DNA from: Actinoallomurus spadix
Lineage (GTDB): Bacteria > Actinomycetota > Actinomycetes > Streptosporangiales > Streptosporangiaceae
DNA length: 64,000 nucleotides
Assembly (NCBI RefSeq): GCF_024055725.1
Contig: NZ_JAMXMX010000002.1
Span: 186,001-250,000, forward strand
Reading direction: 5' to 3'
A program made the translations under genes and the position numbers. This document shows, in pieces, positions 52,124 through 60,953 of this stretch. The notes beneath the pieces were generated by a model. The model saw nothing but the letters and a program-made list of their open reading frames with translations, searched no databases and was not told the origin of the DNA. Every line of letters starts with the position of its first letter. Position 1 is the first letter of the stretch.

Positions 52124-53128
52124 ATGCCCGCTGTGCAGACCGTTCGCGGTCCTGTCGACGTCTCCGAGCTCGGCCGGACGCTGATGCACGAACATGTCTT
52201 CGTCCTGTCGACCGAGCACGTCGACAACTACGGCGCGGGCGCATGGTGGAACGAAGAGGAGCGCGTCCAGGACGCCGTCGCCAAGCTCCGGACCCTGGCG
52301 GCGAAGGGCATCACCACCATCGTCGACCCGACGGTGTGGGGGCTCGGCCGCTACATCCCGCGCGTCCAGCGGGTCGCCGAGCAGGTGCCCGAGCTGAACA
52401 TCATCGTCGCCACCGGCCTGTACTCCTTCGACGACGTGCCCCACCAGTACGAGCACCGCGGACCGGGCCTGCTCATGGACATGCCCGAGCCGATGGTCGA
52501 GGACTTCACGCGGGACATCGTCGAGGGCATCGCGGGCACGAACGTCAAGGCGGCGTTCCTCAAGTGCGTGATCGAGGCGAAGGGCCTGACCCCGGGCGTC
52601 GAGCGCATCGCCCGCGCCGTCGCGCGTACCCACCGTGAGACGGGCGCGCCGATCACCGTGCACACCTCCAGCGCGATCCAGGCCGGGCGCCTCGCCGTCG
52701 ACCTGTTCCGCCAGGAGGGCGTGGACCTGTCCAAGGTGGTCATCGGGCACGCCGGTGACAGCAACGACCTCGACTACCTGATGGAGCTGGCCGACACCGG
52801 CGCGATCCTCGGCATGGACCGTTTCGGCCTCGACGTCTACAACCCGACGTCGGAACGGGTCCGTACGATCGCCACCCTCTGCGAGCGCGGCTACGCCGAC
52901 CGCATGGTGCTCAGCCACGACGCGAGCTGCTTCATCGACTACTTCGGCGGCGCCCACGACCAGGTGATGACCACGGCGATGCCGAACTGGAACTACAACC
53001 ACATCCCCGACGACGTGCTGCCCGCGCTGCGCGAGTGCGGCGTCTCCGAGGCGCAGCTCGACCAGATGCTCGCCGACAATCCACGGCGGTACTTCACGAC
53101 GGCTGGCATGGCGGGCGCGGCCCTGTAA
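52124..53128 (+). CDS. phosphotriesterase-family (PHP) amidohydrolase
   Basis: 334 residues from ATG 52124 behind GGGAGG. TIM-barrel metal site ligands: LMHEHVF (H-x-H) near 23, K in AAFLKCVIEA near 148, H in PITVHTSS near 181, H in VVIGHAGD near 209, and D in LSHDASC near 266. These match PTE-like lactonases and esterases with a binuclear metal centre bridged by a carbamylated Lys. Substrate unknown; quorum lactones, lactone xenobiotics or phosphoesters are options. Ten bases upstream of the HerA-like gene and under a TetR-type operator. Confidence 0.88.
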   Translation: MPAVQTVRGPVDVSELGRTLMHEHVFVLSTEHVDNYGAGAWWNEEERVQDAVAKLRTLAAKGITTIVDPTVWGLGRYIPRVQRVAEQVPELNIIVATGLYSFDDVPHQYEHRGPGLLMDMPEPMVEDFTRDIVEGIAGTNVKAAFLKCVIEAKGLTPGVERIARAVARTHRETGAPITVHTSSAIQAGRLAVDLFRQEGVDLSKVVIGHAGDSNDLDYLMELADTGAILGMDRFGLDVYNPTSERVRTIATLCERGYADRMVLSHDASCFIDYFGGAHDQVMTTAMPNWNYNHIPDDVLPALRECGVSEAQLDQMLADNPRRYFTTAGMAGAAL

Positions 53129-53138
53129 TCCTTCCGGT

Positions 53139-56018
53139 GTGGCAGGTGTGACCGGGGGACTGCAGGGGCCGTGGTATCGCATACAGGCGATCCTGTCGCC
53201 GGCGCACGGCGCGTCGGCGGAGTGGGACTTCGTGAGCGTGCTGCCGGCCGTGCTGTCCGCGGCGCAGGGCGGGCGGCCGTTCGTCGTGGGCTGGATGTCG
53301 CGGGGCGGCGGCGCGCCGCTGCAACTGATCACCAACGCCGGGCCGCTGCACCTCACGCACGACCGGCAGCAGGGCCTGCTGTTCCCCCACGGCGCCCGCG
53401 GCGTCCCGATCGGTGACGAGTGGCTCGACGACGCCGCCGCGATGACGTGGAGCCGCTGCCCCGCGCGGCTGGCGCCGCCACTGGCGTCGTCGCGCCCGGG
53501 CACCGGCCCGAGCCTGTTCGAGTCGACGCTCGTGACGCTCATGGACCGGCCGTTCGGGTGGCTCGTCATCGCCGAGCAGTGCGGTGAGCAGGTGCTGCGC
53601 GACGCGGTCACCGACCTGCAGTACGAACTGCAGATGCGCCGCCGGGGCGACGACGAGCTCGCCGTCGAACGCCTCGAACGCCGCCTGGCCGAGCTGGACG
53701 CCTTCCAGGAGGCCGGCCTGTGGAACGTCCGGGTCCTCGCGGGCGCCGCGTCGGCGCAGGCGCTCGACCAGATCGCCCCGGTGCTCGTCGGCTCGGTGGA
53801 GATGAGCCACCACCCGTACCGCCTCCGCTCCGGCGGCCGGCCCGTGCGCTTCCACGAGGCGATGCACGTCGACACCCAGGACCAGGACCTGCGGTCGCCG
53901 TTCGTCGCGACCGCGGGCGCCCTGGCCGCGCTGGCCGGCCTGCCCCGCCGCGAGGTGCCGGGCCTGCGGGTCCTCGACGCCGGCTACTTCGACGTGACCT
54001 CCGAGGTCGGCGCGGAGACGGCCGCCGACGGGCCCGGGGTCGGTCTCGGCGCGATCCTCGACGGCCAGGACCGCCGGGTCGGGACCTTCACGGTGCCGCT
54101 GCAGACCCTCAACCGCCACGTCTTCGTCACCGGGTCGACCGGGTCCGGCAAGTCGCAGACCGTCCGGCACCTGCTCGAACAGCTCACCCGCACCGGCATC
54201 CCCTGGCTGGCCATCGAACCGGCCAAGTCCGAGTACGCCGCGATGTCCGGCCGCGTCGGCGCGCCGGTCACCGTCATCAACCCGTCCGACCCGGCCTCGG
54301 TGCCCCTCTCGGTGAACCCGCTCGCGCCCGAGCCCGGGTACCCCGTCCAGGCGCACATCGACATGGTCCGGGCGCTGTTCCAGGCGGCGTTCGACGCGGA
54401 GGAGCCGTTCCCGCAGATCATGTCGCAGGCGCTGCAGCGCGTGTACGAGGCGAACGGCTGGGACGTCGTCACCGGCCGGGGCCGCCCCGGCTCCCCGATC
54501 GAACCCGCCGTCCCGACCCTGGAGCAGCTGCAGAACGCCGCCCTCGACGTGATCGGCGACGTCGGCTACGGCAAGGAGCTGATGGCCGACGTGCGGGGTT
54601 TCGTCGACGTACGGCTGCGGTCCCTGCGCATCGGCTCGGCGGGCCGGTTCTTCCAGGGCGGCCACCCCGCCGACATCGCGGGGCTGCTGGGCCGCAACGT
54701 CGTCCTCGCCATCGAGGACGTCGCGAACGACGAGGACAAGGCGTTCCTCATGGGCACGCTGATCATCCGGATCGTCGAGCACCTGCGGCTGCGCGCCCGC
54801 GACGGGCGCACCCCGAGCGGCCTCGGCCACGTCATCGTCATCGAGGAGGCGCACCGCCTGCTGCGCAACCGCGGCGAGAACAGCGCCGGAGCGCACGCCG
54901 TCGAGCTGTTCGCCGGGATGCTCGCCGAGATCCGCGCGTACGGCGAGGGCATCGTCGTGGCCGAGCAGATCCCCACCAAGCTCGTCCCCGACGTCGTGAA
55001 GAACACCGCGCTGAAGGTCGTCCACCGGCTGCCCGCCCACGACGACCGCCGTCTCGTCGGCGCCGCCATGAACCTCGACGAGCACCAGTCCCGCGAGGTC
55101 GTGTCGCTGCCGCCGGGCGTGGCCGCCGCGTTCGCGGACGGCATGGACCGTCCCGTACGGATCCGCGTGCCGCTCGGGCAGGACCGGGAGCGCGTGCTGC
55201 CCGGCCCCGTCCCGCCGGTCGCGAGCCGCCGGTCCGCCGCCTGCGGCAGCGTGTGCCGCGACGGCCGGGCGTGTTCGCTGTACGAGTTGCGGGAGGCCGA
55301 CCTGCTCGCCTCGGCCACCGCGTGGGGGTGGCTGCGGGTCTGGGCGGACACGCTCGTCCTGGCGCACGTCGCCGACCGCCCGGCACCGGCCGTCCCGGCC
55401 GACCTCCGCGTCGAATGGGCGGCGCGGCCCGTGCGCCTGCGCGAGTGCACGCTCGCGACGGTCCTCGACCGCGCCGTCGGCCGCCGCTCGGAGGCGCTGC
55501 GCACCGCGTACGCCCCGGAGCGGCTCACCGCCACCGTCGCGGGCGTCGCGGACCGGCTGCTCGGCGGCGAGGCGGGCCTGGCGGGCGTCCGGCCCGGCGC
55601 CGAGTGGATGATCCCGCAGTTGCGCTGGCTGCACGAGATGGACCGGCTGTTCCCGGCCGGCCAGGGCGTGCCGGACAAGTACGCGCCCGCGCCGCCGCTG
55701 GAGTACGAACTGCCGGGACTGCGGGAGCCCGCGGAGCCGCTGTTCGGCCACCGGGTCCGCGCACTGCGCCGGCACCCCCTGTCGATGGGGCTGGACGCGA
55801 ACCGGCCGATCGCCCGGACGGCGATCCTCGGCGGCGACGACCACGCGGAGTTCGACCGCGACCTCGCGGTCGTCGCGATCGGCGTGGACGCCGACGAGCG
55901 CCTCCGGCACGTCGCGGAGACGCTGCGGGCCGCCTGGCTGCCCCACGTCCTGTCGTGGCCGGACCGCCTCATCGCGGGCCTCGCCGACGCGGACGGCCCC
56001 CCGCCTTTCTCCGGCTGA
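53139..56018 (+). CDS. HerA/VirB4-like ATPase (DUF87)
   Basis: 959 residues from GTG 53139. P-loop GSTGSGKSQ at about 332, DUF87-type core and a Walker B strand VIVIEEAHRLL at about 565-575. A Cys cluster C-x3-C-x5-C (near 703-713) sits after the ATPase core and could bind zinc or iron-sulfur. Such ATPases act as hexameric DNA pumps or partners in DNA processing, conjugation and anti-phage modules. Ten bases after the phosphotriesterase gene, so probably co-transcribed. No nuclease partner (NurA, SIR2 or similar) is visible. Confidence 0.85.
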   Translation: MAGVTGGLQGPWYRIQAILSPAHGASAEWDFVSVLPAVLSAAQGGRPFVVGWMSRGGGAPLQLITNAGPLHLTHDRQQGLLFPHGARGVPIGDEWLDDAAAMTWSRCPARLAPPLASSRPGTGPSLFESTLVTLMDRPFGWLVIAEQCGEQVLRDAVTDLQYELQMRRRGDDELAVERLERRLAELDAFQEAGLWNVRVLAGAASAQALDQIAPVLVGSVEMSHHPYRLRSGGRPVRFHEAMHVDTQDQDLRSPFVATAGALAALAGLPRREVPGLRVLDAGYFDVTSEVGAETAADGPGVGLGAILDGQDRRVGTFTVPLQTLNRHVFVTGSTGSGKSQTVRHLLEQLTRTGIPWLAIEPAKSEYAAMSGRVGAPVTVINPSDPASVPLSVNPLAPEPGYPVQAHIDMVRALFQAAFDAEEPFPQIMSQALQRVYEANGWDVVTGRGRPGSPIEPAVPTLEQLQNAALDVIGDVGYGKELMADVRGFVDVRLRSLRIGSAGRFFQGGHPADIAGLLGRNVVLAIEDVANDEDKAFLMGTLIIRIVEHLRLRARDGRTPSGLGHVIVIEEAHRLLRNRGENSAGAHAVELFAGMLAEIRAYGEGIVVAEQIPTKLVPDVVKNTALKVVHRLPAHDDRRLVGAAMNLDEHQSREVVSLPPGVAAAFADGMDRPVRIRVPLGQDRERVLPGPVPPVASRRSAACGSVCRDGRACSLYELREADLLASATAWGWLRVWADTLVLAHVADRPAPAVPADLRVEWAARPVRLRECTLATVLDRAVGRRSEALRTAYAPERLTATVAGVADRLLGGEAGLAGVRPGAEWMIPQLRWLHEMDRLFPAGQGVPDKYAPAPPLEYELPGLREPAEPLFGHRVRALRRHPLSMGLDANRPIARTAILGGDDHAEFDRDLAVVAIGVDADERLRHVAETLRAAWLPHVLSWPDRLIAGLADADGPPPFSG

Positions 56019-56019
56019 C

Positions 56020-56039
56020 CCCCGATGTCACGATCGGGG
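56020..56039 (+). terminator. hairpin terminator after the HerA-like gene
   Basis: CCCCGAT / ATCGGGG form a perfect 7-bp stem with loop GTCACG directly after the stop codon. Confidence 0.55.
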
Positions 56040-56094
56040 ATCATCTGTGCGCTTCGCCCGGGATCCCGCGTCGTGGGGTGCTTACCATCCCCGC

Positions 56095-57921
56095 ATGGTG
56101 GCGGAGTCAGTGCGGATCGAGGGTCATTTCCAGCACGCGCGGCGGGGCGGGATCCCGCGTCGCATGAGCGACGCGACCCGGTACCTCTGCGCCGCCGCCT
56201 ACCTCGACGAGCGCTTCTGCCGGAAGGTCATCGACGAACTCGTCGACGCCGAGCACCGCGCCGTCGTCCCGTCGTACGGCTTCGACGTCGGACCGGTGAT
56301 CTCGCACTCCCTTCGCGCCCGCCGGCTGCAGCTCATCCGCGACGTCACGATCTGGGCGCTCCTGCTCGGCTGCCTGTCGATCAGCCCCGGCTCGGTGTCG
56401 ACCTACTACTCGCTGGCGGTGCCGTTCGCCCTGGCCCGGCTCGTACCCTGGCGGCGCTTCGGGTGGGGCCGGCGCTTCAAGATCGCCTGGGCTCTGGCGG
56501 TGCTCTACCTCCTGTTCTCACTGGTCAGCGGGTTAGTGGTGTTCATCTGGGCGCGCGGGATCACGTGGCTGTTCTCCGGAATCGGGTCGCCGGGGGAGTC
56601 GCCGCCCACCCCCACCGCGTTCTGGGGGAACCTGGGGCTGTGGGCCACGTGCACCTTCCTGCTCGGGTTCGCGATGCTCGTCATCCCCTTCGGCTGGCAG
56701 GTGCTGGTCTTCCGGATGATGCGCACGGACCTCGCCCCGGGGACTCCGACGCCGCCGCTGGACGTCCTCACCGAGCGCGTACGGCACCACGCCCAGCGGC
56801 TGGTCGACGCCCAGGTCGGTAACGTCACCCTGTACTCCGGCGGCAACCCCTTCCTCGGCTCCGGGGCGCCCGACTCCCCATGGGCCAGGGCCTGGTCGAT
56901 CGTGGTGGAACTCGACCGTCCCGCCACGCCGGACGGGACGCCGCAGACCATCGACCCGGTGGCGCTGCACGAGCACGTACGCCGCCGGCTCATGGCGATG
57001 AGCGAGGAATGGCCGACCGCCGAGGACGACCGGCCGGACCGGTCCGACCCGCGCCTGCGGCTCCCGGCCAACGAACGGATCGCCGGGCTCAACATCGACT
57101 ACCACGTCGTGGCACGCGGCGACTGCACGCAGTACCCGCGGCCCTCCGAGCCGGGCGGCGACCGGCCGGACTACGCCGGTCACCCCCTGATCGACGTGAC
57201 GGCGGGCGTGCCGTTCTCCAAGACCACCGAGGCGGCACAGGAAGCGATCATCCGGCACCCGCAAGGCGGCGTCCGCTGTTACCAGCGCGTCACCGTCGGG
57301 GCGGAGGGCCAGACGGTCCGCGACGCCGCCGGCCGGGTCATCGCGCCCGCCGAGGACCAGGACATCGTCGTCTCGGTGTTCATCTACCTCGCGGTGGAGG
57401 GGCACATGCTCTACGCGCAGTTCGTGGCCGACGTGCTGCCGCCCATCCGCAGCGAGTATCACCTGGTCGACCACCTGGCCTCGTGCACCGACGCGGCGCT
57501 CATCGGGCTGGCGGTACGGCACCGCTGGCTCGCCGCGCTGAGCGACGGCGTCTTCGCGCCGTTCCGGGCGATCCGCACACTCGCCCAGATGGCGATCGCC
57601 AGGCTCCGGGCCGACCAGCAGCCCCAGCGTTTCACGGCGTACGACTACGGCGCCCGGCTGAGCGTACGGGAACTGGGCGCCGAGGAGACGCTGCCGACCT
57701 ACCTCCAGGTCCTGGACGCGCACAAGTACTCCCGGCTCATCGAGCGGCGCCTGCACGAGGCCGTGCTCGACCATCTGCAGAGCCACGACATCGACGTGTC
57801 GGCGTACCGCATGCAGGCCAACCAGATCATCGAGCAGAGCGTGATGATCAACGGCGGCAACTACGGCCCGATCAACACCGGCTCCGGCAGACAGGACAAC
57901 CGGGGCATGACGATCACCTAG
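56095..57921 (+). CDS. membrane protein ending in an Asn/Gly amyloid-like motif
   Basis: 608 residues from ATG 56095, probably leaderless: -10 TACCAT at 56083-56088 is 7 bases ahead. Hydrophobic segments at about 83-113, 125-150 and 172-200; the rest is cytoplasmic and alpha/beta (VPFSKTTEAAQEAII, VVSVFIYLAVEGHMLYAQFVADVL). The last 25 residues, NGGNYGPINTGSGRQDNRGM, recur as SGGNQGPINTGSGTQDNRNM at the start of the next protein. That shared Asn/Gly-rich block looks like an amyloid signalling motif. No other family recognised. Confidence 0.7.
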   Translation: MVAESVRIEGHFQHARRGGIPRRMSDATRYLCAAAYLDERFCRKVIDELVDAEHRAVVPSYGFDVGPVISHSLRARRLQLIRDVTIWALLLGCLSISPGSVSTYYSLAVPFALARLVPWRRFGWGRRFKIAWALAVLYLLFSLVSGLVVFIWARGITWLFSGIGSPGESPPTPTAFWGNLGLWATCTFLLGFAMLVIPFGWQVLVFRMMRTDLAPGTPTPPLDVLTERVRHHAQRLVDAQVGNVTLYSGGNPFLGSGAPDSPWARAWSIVVELDRPATPDGTPQTIDPVALHEHVRRRLMAMSEEWPTAEDDRPDRSDPRLRLPANERIAGLNIDYHVVARGDCTQYPRPSEPGGDRPDYAGHPLIDVTAGVPFSKTTEAAQEAIIRHPQGGVRCYQRVTVGAEGQTVRDAAGRVIAPAEDQDIVVSVFIYLAVEGHMLYAQFVADVLPPIRSEYHLVDHLASCTDAALIGLAVRHRWLAALSDGVFAPFRAIRTLAQMAIARLRADQQPQRFTAYDYGARLSVRELGAEETLPTYLQVLDAHKYSRLIERRLHEAVLDHLQSHDIDVSAYRMQANQIIEQSVMINGGNYGPINTGSGRQDNRGMTIT

Positions 57922-57932
57922 AAGAGGAGAGC

Positions 57933-58277
57933 ATGGGCGATCTCAACATCAGCGGCGGCAACCAGGGGCCGATCAACACAGGCTCCGGTACGCAGGACAA
58001 CCGCAACATGACCATCGGCGCCGTCGGATCCACCGCCGCCGAAGACGCCCTGACGCGCCTGGAACGGCTGCTCGACGAGCACGCGCCGCGGCTGGAGGAG
58101 GGCGAGGAGGCCCGCGCCGACCTCGAGGACGTACGCGACCAGGCCGGCAAGGACAAGCCCGACAAGCGCCGCCTCACCGACACCCTCACGCGGCTGTCCG
58201 AACGCGTCGCGGCGATCGGCGCGCTGGCCGCCGCCGTGAAGGAGGTCGCCGCCAAGCTCGGCGTGCACCTGCCCTGA
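57933..58277 (+). CDS. small helical protein with N-terminal copy of the Asn/Gly motif
   Basis: 114 residues from ATG 57933 behind GAAGAGGAGAGC. Residues 4-27 repeat the C-terminal motif of the upstream membrane protein. Residues 38-114 are a charged helical domain (LTRLERLLDEHAPRLEEGE, LTDTLTRLSERVAAIGAL) of the type found in small actinobacterial partner proteins. 11 bases after the membrane gene, clearly one operon. Receptor and adaptor, or two subunits that assemble through the motif, is the best guess. Confidence 0.7.
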   Translation: MGDLNISGGNQGPINTGSGTQDNRNMTIGAVGSTAAEDALTRLERLLDEHAPRLEEGEEARADLEDVRDQAGKDKPDKRRLTDTLTRLSERVAAIGALAAAVKEVAAKLGVHLP

Positions 58278-58284
58278 CGACGGC

Positions 58285-59532
58285 CTACAGCTCCTTCCAC
58301 TGGTAGGCCGGCAGCCCCTGGCTCTGCGCGATCGGGTTCCACAGCGCGACGACCCGGCGCTTGGCGGGTCCCGCCCTGTCGTTCGCGGCCGTGACCGCGT
58401 CCTGGTTCGCGGACTGCGGGAGAGCGTCCCCGTCGCATCCTTGGGCCTCCGCCTCCTGGGCCCAGGCGAGGTACGCCTGGTCGGCGTCCAGGGATGCCGA
58501 GTAGGCGTCGATCATCGCCTGCTTGAGGTCGGCACCCCCGGGCAGGCGGTCCGTCGACACCTGCCGGGCCTGCTCGAGCTCGCCCTGCCGGTCCTGGACG
58601 ACCTCTTGGAACGTTGGGATCGCCGCGACGAGGTCGTTACAGGTCTCGAGGCTGACGGAAAGCTTGCCGTGGGTGTCCCTGCCCGCGCTCAGGATCGCGT
58701 TGACCGCGGTGGCCTGACCCGTGGTGTCCGAGGGTGACTCACCGGCCTCCGGCGTGCCGCTCGGCTCCTCGGTCGGCGGCGCCGCGCTGGACTCCGAACC
58801 CGTACGGTGCCCTGCCGCCGGATGCGAGCCTTCGGACAGGCCGAGCGCGAGCACCACACCGAAGGAGGTGACGGCGACGAGCCCGGCGGTCACCGCGAGA
58901 GCCGCCCACCGTCTCCGCCTGCCGTCCGGGGCCTTGCGATGCCCGTGCCGCGCCCGCTGGGCGGCCGCGTCCCACGCGGTCGGCGGAGCCCCCCAATGCC
59001 GGAGGCCGTGCTCGTCGACCCAGGAGGTGCCCAGGGGAGAGCCCGGCCCGTCGCCCTCCTCGGCGGGCAGGTCCGGCGGTGACGCCGTACGCTCCCCGGC
59101 GAGACCGCCCTCGATCGGCGCCGTTAATGCGTCGAGCGGCGCCTCGATCCGCCGGGTCTCGGCCCGCTCCTCCTCGATCCGCCGGGTCTCGGCCTCCCCC
59201 TCCTCGGCCGGCCTGTTCCCGGCCGCCCCGGTCTCGGCAGGTGCGGTCTCGGCAGGTGCGGTCTCGGCAGGTGCGGCCTCGGCGGCCCTGACCTCGGCCG
59301 GCCCGGTGCCGGTCGGTGTGGCCTCGACCGGAGCGGACTCGGCGGTCGCACCGTCCTTCGGCTGGAAGGGACCCCGCTCGGGCGGCGGAGTCTCCCGGCC
59401 CGGCGACGGGGCCCGGCCGTGCGGTGGGGCCTCCGGTTCCCGATACGGATCGACCGCGGGGAGGGACGCCCCGCAGCGGGTACACGTCGAACGCCCTGAA
59501 GGCGTGTGGCTATCGCAGGCCGGACACTTCAT
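58285..59532 (-). CDS. zinc-ribbon TM protein with extracytoplasmic domain
   Basis: 415 residues. N-terminal zinc ribbon CPAC...CTRC (Cys 3, 6, 17, 20), a Pro/Ala/Glu linker with AETAP and ETRRIE repeats, TM helix about 211-232 (WAALAVTAGLVAVTSFGVVL), and a helical extracytoplasmic domain (about 275-415, CNDLVAAIPTFQEVVQDRQ, SLDADQAYLAWAQEAEAQGC). Convergent with the preceding operon (7 bases between stops). Function unknown; zinc-ribbon TM proteins of this plan are often sensors. Confidence 0.75.
   Translation of the reverse strand: MKCPACDSHTPSGRSTCTRCGASLPAVDPYREPEAPPHGRAPSPGRETPPPERGPFQPKDGATAESAPVEATPTGTGPAEVRAAEAAPAETAPAETAPAETGAAGNRPAEEGEAETRRIEEERAETRRIEAPLDALTAPIEGGLAGERTASPPDLPAEEGDGPGSPLGTSWVDEHGLRHWGAPPTAWDAAAQRARHGHRKAPDGRRRRWAALAVTAGLVAVTSFGVVLALGLSEGSHPAAGHRTGSESSAAPPTEEPSGTPEAGESPSDTTGQATAVNAILSAGRDTHGKLSVSLETCNDLVAAIPTFQEVVQDRQGELEQARQVSTDRLPGGADLKQAMIDAYSASLDADQAYLAWAQEAEAQGCDGDALPQSANQDAVTAANDRAGPAKRRVVALWNPIAQSQGLPAYQWKEL
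59231..59275 (-). repeat. three perfect 15-bp coding repeats (AETAP)
   Basis: GTCTCGGCAGGTGCG is repeated three times in tandem and encodes AETAP units in the linker of the zinc-ribbon protein. Confidence 0.85.
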
Positions 59533-59654
59533 CCACTTCTCCCCTTCCCGTACGAGATTGTGCCTACTGGCGGTTACTTATGGGCGGCCATAGGACACAC
59601 CTCGATCACGAAGTCGGCCGGCGACTGTCGGTGCGTCCTCGGATACTTTCGGTC

Positions 59655-60305
59655 ATGTGGAGATGGGCTCTCGTCGGAGCGGGGCTGCTCGCGGCGGTCT
59701 GCGCCGTCGGCCCGGTCGGTGGGCCGGGGGCGCATCGGGGCGGCCTGCGGCGGCCGCCGGAGGCCGCCTCCGGAGAGGGCGTAGGCGAGGGGGCCGGGCG
59801 CAAGCGCATCGAGCCTGAGGGAATCGGGCGCGAGGGCGGCGGGCGGGCGAACGGCGGGCGGGTGAACGGCGGAGCCGGGCCGGGGCCGCCGCCCGGGGCG
59901 TGGACCGCGCGCGTGGTGCGCGTCGTCGACGGGGACACGCTGATCCTGCGGGTCGGTGGCCGGGGCCTGCGCGTCCGGCTCATCGGCGTGGACGCGCCGG
60001 AGACCTGGAGTCGCCACGAGTGCTTCGGCGCCGAGGCGGCCCGCGCCCTCCGCCGGCTGACCCCGGCCGGCGCCGAGGTGCGTGTCGCGGCCGATCGGGA
60101 GCCCTACGACCGGTTCGGCCGCCGCCTCCTCCACCTGTGGACGGGCGACGGCCGTCTCGTCGCCGCGGACCTGGTGCGAACCGGATTCTCCCGCACGCTG
60201 GTCATTCCGCCCAACACCCGCTACGCCCCGGTGCTGCGTGCGGCGCAGGCGGCGGCACGCCGTACCCGCGTCGGCCTCTGGGGTGCCTGTCATGGATCGC
60301 GGTGA
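59655..60305 (+). CDS. secreted thermonuclease-like protein (SNase fold)
   Basis: 216 residues from ATG 59655. A signal peptide or anchor (residues 3-20) and a Gly/Arg-rich linker precede the SNase domain (about 85-215): VVDGDTLILRVG, RVRLIGVDAPETW and YDRFGRRLLHLW keep the family pattern, including the catalytic Arg in VRLIG and FGR. It likely degrades nucleic acids outside the cell with Ca2+. The start is supported by GATACT at 59642-59647, 8 bases ahead (leaderless). Confidence 0.87.
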   Translation: MWRWALVGAGLLAAVCAVGPVGGPGAHRGGLRRPPEAASGEGVGEGAGRKRIEPEGIGREGGGRANGGRVNGGAGPGPPPGAWTARVVRVVDGDTLILRVGGRGLRVRLIGVDAPETWSRHECFGAEAARALRRLTPAGAEVRVAADREPYDRFGRRLLHLWTGDGRLVAADLVRTGFSRTLVIPPNTRYAPVLRAAQAAARRTRVGLWGACHGSR

Positions 60306-60329
60306 TCGGGCGACTCAATCCAGTACGCT

Positions 60330-60347
60330 GTACGTCGTATGATGTAC
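60330..60347. promoter_or_regulatory. imperfect palindrome, TetR-type operator candidate
   Basis: GTACGTCGTATGATGTAC matches its reverse complement at 14 of 18 positions, all mismatches being purine for purine or pyrimidine for pyrimidine. It overlaps the region just upstream of the VOC gene start and resembles operators of TetR-family regulators. Confidence 0.45.
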
Positions 60348-60371
60348 GGAGTAATGGTGAAAGGGAGTCCA

Positions 60372-60773
60372 TTGCAGGTCACCGCGTCAGCCGTCTCGCT
60401 GACCGTCGAGGACGTCGCGGCGTCCGCCGCCTTTCTGACCACTCACTTCGGATACGAGGAGGTGATGTCCGCCGAGGGGTTCGTCTCGCTGCACCGCGAC
60501 GACGACGCGCTGGACGTGGTCTTCCTGCGGCGGGGGATCGAGGTGCTTCCCGAGGGTTTCCGGGACCAGCATGTGGCCGGCCTCATCATCGCGCTCGTGG
60601 TCACCGACCTCGCCGCCGAAGAGGCCCGCCTGCGCGCGGAGGGGGTCACGATCACGATGCCCCTGCGCGAAGAGCCGTGGGGAGAGCGGCTGTTCCAGGT
60701 CACCGATCCGAACGGGGTGATCGTGCAGCTCGTCGAGTGGGTCACTCCGAGCGGGGAGGACCCAGCCCGGTAG
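60372..60773 (+). CDS. VOC-superfamily (glyoxalase/bleomycin resistance-like) protein
   Basis: 133 residues from TTG 60372, preceded by GGGAG; family members start at MQVTASA, which this codon gives. Upstream ATGs (60339, 60354) add residues that overlap the operator palindrome. The fold signature includes SLTVEDVAASAAFL near 10, VVFLRRGIEVL and PWGERLFQVTDPNGVIVQLVEW near the C-terminus. VOC members isomerise, dioxygenate or sequester; which one is not decidable here. Confidence 0.8.
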   Translation: MQVTASAVSLTVEDVAASAAFLTTHFGYEEVMSAEGFVSLHRDDDALDVVFLRRGIEVLPEGFRDQHVAGLIIALVVTDLAAEEARLRAEGVTITMPLREEPWGERLFQVTDPNGVIVQLVEWVTPSGEDPAR

Positions 60774-60953
60774 GGCCAGATTCGGCGTTCATCGTCCACA
60801 GCGTGTGGAAAACCCTGGGGTCCCACGAGAGATGATCGCTCGCGGGCCCCAGGGCCACGACGGTACGACCGTGATGGCCAAGTGTGGTCTGACGGTGGTG
60901 TTGTCCCTGTGCCGCTATGGACCTGAGATCGGCGGCGGCCTAGCGTCCGGCCC

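Noticed and set aside
51883-52638. 251-residue plus-strand frame upstream of the phosphotriesterase gene
   Set aside because: Overlaps the phosphotriesterase gene out of frame and is Arg/Pro-rich; the intergenic region is better explained by promoters and an inverted repeat.
53094-55946. 950-residue frame opposite the HerA-like ATPase
   Set aside because: Shadow; HerA reading has intact P-loop and Walker B.
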